NCBI GenBank assembly: GCA_037176885.1
Contig: JAWWNJ010000030.1
Span: 1,922,001-1,986,000 of the forward strand
Source: Favolaschia claudopus
Taxonomy: Eukaryota; Basidiomycota; Agaricomycetes; Agaricales; Mycenaceae
DNA length: 64,000 nucleotides
Reading direction: 5' to 3'
The notes beneath the pieces were generated by a model. That model ran no database searches. It was not told where the DNA came from and worked only from the letters and a program-made list of their open reading frames with translations. Below, piece after piece: positions 55,738 through 64,000 of this stretch. Numbering within the stretch: position 1 is the stretch's first letter; the number at the start of each line of letters is the position of its first letter. The position numbers and the translations under genes were made by a program.

Positions 55738-55822
55738 GGCAGAATAGCTCAGTTGGATACCTTCGGGTTAGAGCATCTCACATGACATGAGAAGGTCGCA
55801 GGTTCGAATCCTGCTTCAGCCA
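55738..55822 (+). tRNA. tRNA-like gene in TRIM 5' LTR
   Basis: GGCAGAA pairs with TTCAGCC (one mismatch) as acceptor stem. Box A TAGCTCAGTTGG and box B GGTTCGAATCC are perfect. Anticodon stem TCTCA/TGAGA with 7 nt loop CATGACA; by position the anticodon is TGA, but base 33 is A, not T. The T stem GCAGG/CCTGC is perfect. The D loop is enlarged by about ten bases (ATACCTTCGG). It is probably a tRNA-derived pol III promoter rather than a working tRNA. Confidence 0.55.
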
Positions 55823-55987
55823 TCTTCCCAACATGGTAGCAGCAACTACCAGATGTAATTCTCCTCGTGAGTTTTCTGGAGTGCCTTGTGGGATTAATGG
55901 TGCCCCCCTTTGTGAGTTCTGGAAGCCAATAGTGCTTCGGTTCCGGGGGAGTGTTGAAGTCTGGGGTTTAGTCCCGTTCGCACTATC

Positions 55988-56072
55988 GGCAGAATAGCTC
56001 AGTTGGATACCTTCGGGTTAGAGCATCTCACATGACATGAGAAGGTCGCAGGTTCGAATCCTGCTTCAGCCA
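55988..56072 (+). tRNA. tRNA-like gene in TRIM 3' LTR
   Basis: Identical to 55738-55822 by eye, displaced by 250 bp in the second LTR. Confidence 0.55.
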
Positions 56073-57060
56073 TTTTCCCAACATAGTGTACTCTGAATTA
56101 AAAGGAGAGATCTTGCTTAAGCCACTTATACACGGACGTAGTAGCACGCATGTAATTCTCACAAATGTCTTGTATGTTCCCAATCTATCTCATAACCTCG
56201 TCTCTACCACCTATCTATCTCGTGTTCATGGCTACTCTATTCTCATGGAGCAGAACACAATCTGTTTTGTCAAGGATGGTGAAACATTCTTTGAAGCGGA
56301 TATTGACGAGGGGAACCAAGCATTTGTGAGAGAAGTGCCTTCTGATTCTGTTTCAGCTTTGGCTGCAGATGGGACTTTGCCTCTTGATCTGGAACTGTTG
56401 CATCGTCGACTTGGGCATCACAATGACACCCAGAAGATCTTGAGCAAGAATCTGGTTACTGGTGCGAAGCTTACTTCAAATCAGAAGCCAGATCCCATCT
56501 GTGAGCCCTGCCTTGCTGGCAAGCTGAATGCGGCTCCATTTCCTTCCACTGGACACCGTGCATCTGCACCTCTTGAATTAATACACTCTGGGGTGGAGAC
56601 ATCGTATTGTCTTTGTTGATGATCACACAAGCTTCAAAGTGTGCATGCACATGAAGCGCAAGAGTGGTGCGCTCAATGCATTCAAGGTGTTCAAAGCTTA
56701 TGCTGAGAACCACTTTGGTTGCAAAATCAAAGAGTTTCAAGAGGTGGGGAGTACATGTCTGAGGATTTCCTTACCTCTTGTGGCATTATGCGCCGTCATT
56801 CGACAAGGAATAGACCGCAGCAGAACGGGACAGCAGAGCGTGCTAATCGCACGATAGATGAGCACACTACGGCTATGCTACATGAAGCAAATCTGCCGCC
56901 TTCTTTTAAAGCGCTTGCAGTTGCGGCATAAGTTATGTTCATGTTAGCAATATGCATCCCTCAGCTCATATCCCTGGAGATACTACTCCGTTTGAGCTGT
57001 GGTACAAGCGTAAGCCTGATGTGTCACACCTTAGGGTGTGGGGTTGTCTTGCCTATCTTT

Positions 57061-59329
57061 AGATAAACGGGACGTTTCCGGCATCCACTTTCAAAAGTGC
57101 GTCTTTGTGGGATATCCCACACAACACAAGGGATGGCTCTTCTACAATCCAGAGACACGCAAAACCGTTGTCTCTGAGCGCGCAGTCTTTGACGAGCGCT
57201 ATTACCCTGGGAACAAACCAACTCTTCTTAAACTCTGTCCTAATAGTCCATCCTCTGAATTTGTTGATCTTCCTCCAGTTGTGCAGGATTTGCGCAATTA
57301 TGGGGGAGACGATGATGAGGATGATGACTTTGGTGTTTATCATGCACCACCTCCTGCTCCACCTCCCAATCCCCCAAATCCAAATTCCAATCACAGTTCT
57401 CGTTTGCCTTCACCTCCACCTCCTCATGACAATCCACCTCCTCCCAATGAACCTCCTCAGCAGCAATCACCACCTCCTTCTCCTATTGGAATTGCTGCAC
57501 GTCGGCGTTACCATGGTCAAACCACTGAACACAAGCCTGCTGCTGAGTGGTGGAAAGTCAACCAACCTCCTGGGCCAGTTGAGCCCGCTCCTGCTGATCC
57601 GCCTGTTGCGCCAGCAGAGCCGGCTCCTGCTCAAGAGGATGAGGAGAGTGATGATGAGTTGCTTCTCAAAGCGCTTATCATTGCTCATGAAGGCGATCCT
57701 TTGAGCCCTTATCTCCAAGCGCTTAATGCTGCTCATGTGCATTCTGCAGAGTCTGCTCTGCATGCTGGCGAGCCGCGCTCTTACCATGAAGCGCTTAAGC
57801 GTGAGGATGCTCATTTGTGGAAGGAAGCTGCTCTTGCTGAGATTCATGCTCTGCTTGAGAACTGCACCTGGGAAGTTGTGGATGCACCCCCTGGCGTTAA
57901 GCCAGTTCGTTCCCAATGGGTCTTTGTTATAAAGCACAAGTCTGATGGCTCCATTGAGCGTTACAAGGCGAGACTCGTTGCAGATGGTCGCACCCAGAAA
58001 TATGGTGTTGACTACAACGAGATTTTCTCCCCTACTGTAAAACCTGCCACACTCCGCATTGTCCTTGCACTGGCTGCACAGCACGACCTCAAACTTCGTT
58101 CCATTGACTTCTCATCTGCCTACCTGAATGGTCACTTGGAGGAGGACGTCTATATGACTCAGCCACCAGGTTTTCCTCAGGGACGGCATGACCAGCTCCT
58201 TAAGCTTCATCGCACCATTTATGGTCTGAGGCAAGCTGGCCGTGAATGGTACAAGGTCCTGTGTGCAAAGCTGGTTAAGATGGGCTTCACATGTCTCCAG
58301 TCTGACCGCTCTTGCTTCGTCTTTGCTAGAGGCTTGACGCGTGTCATCATTCCTATCTATGTTGATGACAGCACCATCGCTGCTAAAGACGATGCTGAAA
58401 TTGACAAGGTCATTGGAGAGCTCTCTAAAGAGTTCAAGCTCAAAGATCTTGGTCCCACAGAGTGGTTGTTGGGTATCAAGATTGAGCGTGACCCTCAGAC
58501 TGGAGCCATTACCCTATCTCAGCGCCAGTATGTTCTGGACATGCTTGAGGACTTCAACATGTCGGACTGTCATCCTGTTTCGACGCCAATGCTCCCTGGT
58601 CTAGTTTTGACCAAGGAGATGGGTGCCAAGTCAGATGAGGAAGCCAAGAAGTACCATGGCATCTACATCTCTGCCGTTGGTCGCCTCATCTATTTGGCTA
58701 CTCAAACACGTCCTGACTTGTCCTATGTTGTTGGACTTCTTGCACGGTTCAATTCCAATCCTGGTGAACTCCACTGGAAGGCTGTCAAGCATGTGTTCCG
58801 TTACATCAAAGGGACACTTGATCATGGCATTACCTATACAAAATCACCTCAGCCCGTGCCTCCCATCACTTATGCTGATGCCAATCATGGCGGTTGTCCA
58901 GACACTGGCAAAAGCACTGGAGGTTACGTGGTAATGATGTGTGGTGGACCAGTGAGCTGGAGGAGCAAGTTGCAATCCACTGTCTCTCTTTCTACTACTG
59001 AGGCAGAATATCTTGCTGCCTTGGAAGCTGGAAAGGAGATCAAGTGGGTGCGCAATCTGCTCCATGAACTGGGCTATGGAGTGTCTGGCCCTTCCCTTCT
59101 CCTCATGGACAACCAGTCTGCAATCCAGGTTGCTAAAAATCCTGAGCACCATGGACGTATGAAGCACTTGGACTTGGCCTTTTATTGGCTCAGAGATCAA
59201 GTTGCCAAACGGTTCATCTCTGTGGACTATATTCCCACTGGAGATCAACTTGCAGATATCCTAACTAAGGCCCTTGCACGTCCTCTTGTGGAAAAGTTGC
59301 GTGGTCTGATAGGATTACGGGGGAGATGA
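57061..59329 (+). CDS. Copia-A reverse transcriptase / RNase H
   Basis: A long intact frame ending RGLIGLRGR at 59327-59329. A Pro-rich linker (PPPAPPPNPPNPN) precedes the RT: SQWVFVIKHKSDGSIERYKA, RSIDFSSAYLNGHLEEDVYM, YGLRQAGREWY and the active site IPIYVDDSTIA near 58360. RNase H: TYADANHGGCPDTGKSTGGY, LSTTEAEYLA, LLMDNQSAIQV, DQLADILTKAL. All catalytic residues are visible, so this half may still be functional although the integrase is damaged. The start is arbitrary, because it is part of a polyprotein. Confidence 0.9.
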
Positions 59330-59355
59330 GCGAGACTTGTCTCGTCACGGGGGAG

Positions 59356-59736
59356 TGTTGGAATGTGGGTTTTGCCTCTGACATCTCTCACTCTATGAGT
59401 GTCACCACTTTGATCCTTTATGATCCTCTCATCAATATCTGATCCTACTGATCCTATGCACCCTCTGATCCTTTATGATCCCCTATCATTGATACTTGAT
59501 CCTATTGATCCTATGTCCCTTGTTCCCAATTAGGTAGTTCCCTTGTGCCCAATTAGGTCTTCCCTTTATCTTACCATATGTAGCATTCCCTTTGTTCCTG
59601 TACATATATATACAGCCTAGCTAGTGCCTTGAGTCCTCAGTTCTCACTGTTGACTTCAGGCAAGTATCTACTTCACATTGCAATCTACTAGAGTTCTCAC
59701 TGTTGACTTCAGACCTCTGTGCTTGCCTGTTCAACA
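59356..59736 (+). repeat. Copia-A 3' LTR
   Basis: 381 bp, TGTTGGAATGTGGG...TTGCCTGTTCAACA, directly after the polypurine tract ACGGGGGAG. Confidence 0.9.
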
Positions 59737-60105
59737 AAATCTCATCTTCTGCCGTTTACGATGTTGAAATGCCTGGGGAAATTTGTTGCCATCCAAGCAT
59801 CATCTCCCGTCGTTGTTCCTCAGCATAAACGCCTTGCCGAACCTCATCCTTGTTGAACAGGCAAGCACAGAGGTCTGAAGTTCTACCACCCACATCGCGA
59901 TTTCAACTATAGGTTATTGGCTCCCGCCGTAACTGAATCCTCCCGAATCCCTTTCGCACATCACTATCGCCAAGCCTTACTAGCTCAAACAAGTATCTTA
60001 GCGACGAGCTCGCATTCCTGAGGATACTACTCCTTATGAGCTGTGGTATAAGCATAAGCCGGATGCGTCACACCTTAGGGTGTGGGGTGTTGAACAGGCA
60101 AGCAC
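59737..60105. other. Mosaic junction of small element fragments
   Basis: 59851-59880 is the inverted terminal 30 bp of the Copia-A LTR (TGTTGAACAGGCAAGCACAG...). About 60014-60089 is a Copia pol fragment (TTPYELWYKHKPDASHLRVW). A second inverted LTR tip (TGTTGAACAGGCAAGCA) is at about 60089-60104. The remaining ~200 bp are unassigned. Confidence 0.6.
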
Positions 60106-60233
60106 TGTTGAAGTCTGGGGTTTAGTCCCGTTCGCACTATCGGCAGAATAGCTCAGTTGGATACCTTCGGGTTAGAGCATCTCACATGACATGAGAAGGT
60201 CGCAGGTTCGATTCTTGCTTCAGCCATTTTCCC
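60106..60233 (+). repeat. TRIM LTR with tRNA-like gene, 3' tip lost
   Basis: TGTTGAAGTCTGGGG at 60106 to CATTTTCCCA at 60233. The tRNA-like part runs about 60142-60225, with box B altered to GGTTCGATTCT. Instead of ending CCCAACA it runs into an inverted copy of its own tRNA arm. Confidence 0.8.
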
Positions 60234-60283
60234 AGAATCGAACCTGCGACCTTCTCATGTCATGTGAGATGCTCTAACCCGAA
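60166..60283. repeat. Perfect 50 bp inverted repeat of the tRNA-like arm
   Basis: 60166-60215 and 60234-60283 are exact complements (50 of 50), separated by 18 nt. The arms span the D-loop end, anticodon arm, variable loop and T arm of the tRNA-like sequence. Confidence 0.95.
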
Positions 60284-62302
60284 TGTTGAAACGATATGTT
60301 ACCACTGCTCCTGCGCTCATCAATCTGGACTATACCGCCGATCTTGATATTTACCTCGCCGTGGATTCAAGTTTTCGAGGCACCGGATTTGTTCTATCAC
60401 AGGAAGACGAACGCGGCCGCCGCAGACCTGCGCGATATGGCTCGATCCCTTTCAATGAACGCGAGTCTCGATACTCCCAGCCGAAGCTCGAACTCTACGG
60501 GTTATATCGAGCTTTGCGACACTGGCGACTCTATCTTTTCGGAATCAAACGGTTGAACATCGAAACTGATGCAAAATATATCAAAGGAATGCTCAATTCC
60601 CCCGATCTTCAGCCAAATGCTACTATCAACAGATGGATTCAGGGTATACTACTCTTCGATTTCAATCTGATTCACGTCCCTGGCAAAGAGTTCCACGCTC
60701 CTGATGCGCTTTCCCGCCGCGAACTCGGCGAAGGCGAGATCGTCGAAGAGCACGATGACTCGTGGCTCGACGATATTGTCCTTCACGCGGCTTCCTTCAA
60801 TTTGCCATCCGAAATCACACACTCCTTCTATCTCTCTCATTCTCAACCAACGCCTTCTCCCTCTATCTTTCCTTCGGCCTCTGTCTATATCTCTCACGCA
60901 AATCCGACTCTCTCTCCCTTTGATGCCACTCTATTCGATATCCGCCATTTTCTCATCACTCTCCAACTCCCAAACTTCCCCCAAAGCGATCGTCAGCGCC
61001 GTATGCAGGCCAAGCGCCGGTTTCTGAAGAAAACAGCGGAATATTTCATGAAAAATGGTCAAATGTTCAAGCACGCCGGCGAAAATAAAATGCCGCTTCT
61101 GGTCATTTTTGATCCCGAAAAGCGTAAAGGAATTCTCACTCAAGCCCATGAAATGCTCGGACACCGTGGCGAATTTCCCACTCTCGAGACAATTCAGCTC
61201 CGCTTTTTCTGGCCGCACATGCGTACGCAGGTCATTAAACATGTTCGCAGCTGCCATGAATGTCAATTACGTACCCGGATAGCGATTCAGGTTCCTCTGA
61301 CTATCTCTGCTCCTGTCACCATGTTCGCAAAAGTGTACATCGACATCATGTACATGCCCAAGGCTCGAGGATTTCGCTACATCGTTGCTGCCAAAGACGA
61401 CCTTTCTGGAGTCTCAGAAGCTCGTGCACTTTGCAAAGCCAATGCCCGCTCCCTCGCTAAATTCTTCTGGGAAGAATTATACTGTCGGTATGGCGTTGTT
61501 CTTCAAGTCACAACAGACAATGGTCCCGAATGCAAGGAAGCTTTTGCGCTTCTCATGGACACCCTGAATATTCCACAAGTCACCATCTCTCCCTATAACT
61601 CTCGTGCAAACGGTGTCGTTGAGCGCGGCCATTATATTCTTCGCGAATCGCTAGTGAAAGCTTGCGAAGGCAACATAAATCTATGGCCACTGAAGCTTCA
61701 TGCCGCCAAGTTTGCAGATCGTGTTACATTTCGAAGAGCTACCCGTTCTTCACCCTCCATGGTTTTCACCCTATTCTTCCTTTTGACCTCGCCGAATGCA
61801 CATCCTTGTTGAAGGCTGGACTTCAAACATGTCTGCAGTTGATCTTCTTGCTCTCCGAACCCGCCAAATCGAACGACGCCCAGATGATTTGAAGGCAGCA
61901 GCGGAACGGTTACTCGCCAGTCGGATACGCTCCAAGACCGAATTTGAACGAAGATATGCCGCACGATTTTACCGCGAAATCTATCATCCCAATGAGCTCG
62001 TTATGGTTCGCAACGCACGCCTCGCAACTGATCTGGGACGGAAATGGAAAAATAAATGGCTCGGCCCTTACGCTGTAGTTCGACGAACAACGGGCGGATC
62101 TTACGTTCTCCGAGAGTTGTCTGGAGCGATTAGCACTCAAGGCATCGCCGCAACACGCCTGCTCCCTTATATCTCGCGAGATGACCCTCGTCTCGTTGAA
62201 CTCGCTGACGGGTTTCCTCTTGATGATGGCATGGAAAGCCCACCGAATGCAGAAGAATCCGACGATGATAATCCCGAGTCATCTGACGAGGATGATATTT
62301 GA
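60284..62302 (+). pseudogene. Ty3-C pol: RNase H and integrase
   Basis: Begins inside pol (LKRYVTTAPALINLDYTADL), RT missing. RNase H: YLAVDSSFRGTGFVLSQEDE, SQPKLELYGLYRAL, IETDAKYIKGMLN. Integrase: HEMLGHRGEFPT...CHECQLRT zinc finger (about 61150-61265), catalytic D (VYIDIMYM), D (TTDNGPECKE), E (ANGVVERGHY). A frameshift near 61760 moves the C-terminus into another frame (61796-62302), which ends in an acidic tail (SDDDNPESSDEDDI). Motif wording closely follows the giant element pol (KYIKGML, PNATINRW), so the two belong to one Ty3 clade. Confidence 0.85.
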
Positions 62303-62720
62303 AGACCATGTATACCCCTTCCCTTGACTTGTTTTTGTCTCCCTTCGATCTCGTTCTACTCCCTCTCCCCTCGACGCAACCGAGGACGGTTGATTTTTCG
62401 CGTGCCCCGCGGATGTGACACAGCTTCGCTGTTTACATTGAAAACAACCCAAACTCACATACCAACCTCCCAGTTTCATTCACCCATTTAATTCTATATA
62501 CCCTACACTCTCTATCCTTCAACTTTCACCTCTTTTGCTCCACCGACACCACCGACACAAACCAGTTGAACCGTGGGAATCTCATATGATCGCATCATTT
62601 CGTCTCACCTTGACTTTTGAACATTCGTTCCTGGCTCCTGCCTCCGGTGGAAATCGATTTCAGGGTCCAGACTCGTCCATATGGTCAAGAATCACCTCGA
62701 GGCAACAATCTCAACTGCTT
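62303..62720 (+). repeat. Ty3-C 3' non-coding region and probable LTR
   Basis: After the pol stop, TGTGACACAGCTTCG (62415) to ...CTCGAGGCAACA (62707) has TG..CA ends and could be the 3' LTR. There is no second copy in the window. It joins the duplicated Y gag block at 62721. Confidence 0.45.
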
Positions 62721-63516
62721 TCCCGGAGCGCGTGCGATCAACGTCCATGGGGACTACCTGCGGAGGAGCAGGAGCTGGCATGGCCCGAGGAGGAGGCGCA
62801 GGGACAACAGGGAAGACACCTGCTGGACGTGAGCGAGAGGCTGGCGGAGCTGAGGGGGCTTTCGGGAGAAGCCCAGCAGCACGAGCCCGCACGTGCGATT
62901 CGTTCTGGCGGTACGCTCGGGTCCGCCAAGCCATGTAGTCGCGGAGGTCTGGGGGGTCGCTGGACGAGGTGATGGCCGCATTGATGGCAGGGTCAAGGCC
63001 AGAGCGAAACTTGGTGACCTTGACCAACGCGTCAGCAAACCCAGCGAGGTCGAAGAGGTCTTCAAAGTCATCAGTGTACTTGAAGACATCCCGGGAGCCC
63101 ATATAGTATGCCCTAGACTCGAGTTTGTGTAGGGCATGGTCCTGCTCGTTCTCCTCGACAAAGCGTGAGCAGAACTCCTTGGTGAAGGCGTCCCAGGTGA
63201 GGAAGGGGAAAGGGGTTTTGATGGACATCCGCTCAGCCCATTTTTGCGCAGAGTCTTTGGACATAAAGGACATGGTGAAATGCACTGCCTTTTCCTTAGA
63301 CATCTCGCCGCCTTCGACAAATGCCTCCGGAACCAGTCGGATGTAAGTCCGATCTGAGTGAAGGAAGGCCCGGCCAGCCGAGCGGTCGCCGTCAAAGACA
63401 AAAGGGGGGTTCGGTCGGAGGACCGTTTCTGCTGCCGGCGATAGACCCGGTATTGGGCCAGGACTGAATTTATTCATTTTCAGTTCAAGTGCTATTGTAT
63501 TAAAAGAGTAATACAT
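62721..63516 (-). pseudogene. Second Y gag copy, 3' truncated
   Basis: Matches 44020-44815 with a few transitions (for example Lys/Glu near 63427 and Arg/His near 63280). It lacks the knuckle and everything downstream. The first ATG-initiated frame in the track of this copy begins in the insert (63516); genuine Y sequence starts at about 63480. Confidence 0.75.
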
Positions 63517-64000
63517 TAAATACCAAGGGAATACGCTCGTATGAGGACTGGCGTTTGCCTGAGCGGCCAGTTAAAGGATTATACACTAGTGGGAGGTCTG
63601 GCACTGTATACGACTGCGCTGGTATAGCGTGGAAGTTATAATATTCCAGAACAGACCTATCACGATAGGTCTCTAACCATCCGGAATAGGATTGGGAGTC
63701 ACCCTGTGTTCCGACCAAAGGCAGAATGAGTAGGATATTACTTGGGACTTATAAGAACCTGCCGAAAGGCCAGAAGGAGTGTTTCCTGGAGGCAAGAGGC
63801 TTTCACGAATAATTCTATAAATCAATTGCGAGGGATTTGCGGACGTAGAATATTCCTACAAGGAACTACATGTCATGCCGAGGTGGCTGCCGCCGTATTA
63901 CGATCAAGGAGCACGGTCCGAGGAGGGACACCCATGTCATAACATAATGATCGGGATAAGGGAGTGGAACTCAATGCACTTTTGATCCATTTCCTGTTCT
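63484..64000. repeat. Duplicate of the unclassified insert
   Basis: Same sequence as 44783-45299, at the same site in gag, and continuing beyond the window end. It has no supported gene. Confidence 0.7.

Larger units (their letters stand above)
55702..56083 (+). mobile_element. TRIM element with a tRNA-like gene in each LTR
   Basis: 382 bp: LTR 55702-55833, interior 55834-55951, LTR 55952-56083. LTRs are 132 bp and differ at one base (CATCTTCCC/CATTTTCCC). Perfect TSD TAGTG (55697-55701, 56084-56088). The interior starts TGGTAGCAG, matching the 3' end of initiator tRNA (primer site), and ends TTCCGGGGGAG (polypurine tract). No coding capacity. It fits the definition of a terminal-repeat retrotransposon in miniature. 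Excision restores the Copia-A frame. Confidence 0.9.
54719..57060 (+). pseudogene. Copia-A gag, protease and integrase
   Basis: ATG at 54719 (MTHDERLPILTKESIFSNWS). Gag core with LWTALEQRFSPRKAGARF. Frameshift near 55310, then the knuckle CPGCGKPGHYLNRC (55434) and the protease motif WNSDSGATSHM (55594). TRIM insertion at 55702; deleting it and one TAGTG restores GVVV-YSELKGE. Integrase zinc finger LLHRRLGHH...CEPCLAGK. The core is damaged: around 56587 the first-D region is deleted, and frames shift near 56612, 56745 and 57050, though ENRPQQNGTAERANRTIDE-like text with the catalytic E is readable. Confidence 0.8.
53730..59736 (+). mobile_element. Copia-A retrotransposon, near complete
   Basis: 5' LTR 53730-54130 (TGTTGGAATGTGGG...TTGCCTGTTCAACA), primer site GGTTATGGGCCCCGG at 54131, gag start 54719, pol to 59329, polypurine tract ACGGGGGAG 59347-59355, 3' LTR 59356-59736. 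The flanks GAACG and AAATC do not form a TSD, so the copy was rearranged or is a recombinant. Insertions: X solo LTR (54321-54504) and TRIM (55702-56083). Gene order gag-protease-integrase-RT-RNase H is the Copia order. Confidence 0.9.

Noticed and set aside
55735..55825. Functional nuclear tRNA gene (Ser-TGA or Met) at the TRIM
   Set aside because: Base 33 is A, the acceptor has a mismatch and the D loop is oversized; both copies sit in LTRs of a mobile element, so I call it tRNA-like.

Overview
The window looks like a transposon-dense chromosomal island of a filamentous basidiomycete (probably Agaricomycetes). The reasons are the many short 45-65 nt spliceosomal introns, Copia elements with a half-tRNA(iMet) type primer site, chromodomain Ty3 elements, DIRS-type reverse transcriptases, and one multi-exon fungal-type large GTPase. 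This is inference; no rRNA or species marker is present. Almost everything is retroelement sequence nested in other retroelement sequence. Many insertions can be proven from the sequence alone, because removing the insert and one target-site duplication (TSD) restores an interrupted reading frame.

Layout. 1-1004: 3' end of a KH-domain LTR element ('family X', 173 bp LTR). 1005-4150: remnants of two hypothetical genes, a long-hairpin MITE and a Copia-type LTR. 4433-10024 (minus): a DIRS-like element (gag-like ORF, RT, RNase H, a 280 bp intron), broken by a TA-flanked MITE and by Copia-like element F (6954-8596). 10690-14350 (minus): the clearest host gene, a SLIP-GC-like large GTPase. 14399-16299: a Ser/Thr-rich exon cluster and a second X-element end. 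16745-46705 (minus): one old chromodomain Ty3 element ('Y'), exploded by at least six insertions. 46706-48085: an unknown gene with SUMO-interaction-like motifs. 48182-50668: a Copia solo LTR split by gag-only element B, itself split by a MITE. 51190-53729: DIRS-2 and Copia fragments. 53730-59736: a nearly complete Copia element (A) carrying an X solo LTR and a TRIM. 59737-64000: a mosaic junction, a Ty3 pol (C), and a second copy of the Y gag.

The most interesting object is a 20.5 kb LTR retrotransposon at 20322-40845 (minus) with 1,837 bp LTRs. Its gag, protease and pol run on the minus strand. Between pol and the 3' LTR it carries three plus-strand, antisense genes: A (22989-26225, Zn2Cys6-type cysteine pattern), B (27269-28970, nine exons, CCHC knuckle) and C (29646-30503, cysteine-cluster pattern). 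The LTRs, cargo and pol are peppered with the palindrome CCGCGG, often inside TCCGCGGA, roughly fifty copies by eye against a handful in the rest of the window. TCCGCGGA is the classical binding site of some Zn2Cys6 regulators, so the element may encode a protein that binds its own DNA.

The second notable object is a 382 bp TRIM (55702-56083). Each 132 bp LTR contains an almost complete tRNA-like gene with perfect A and B boxes, the tRNA analogue of the plant Cassandra (5S) elements. Relatives occur as a chimeric tandem array with a captured Ty3 integrase fragment (19314-20277) and as a perfect 50 bp tRNA hairpin (60166-60283).

Coordinates of LTRs and TSDs were read base by base. Exon models and percent identities are by eye, and family names are local labels.
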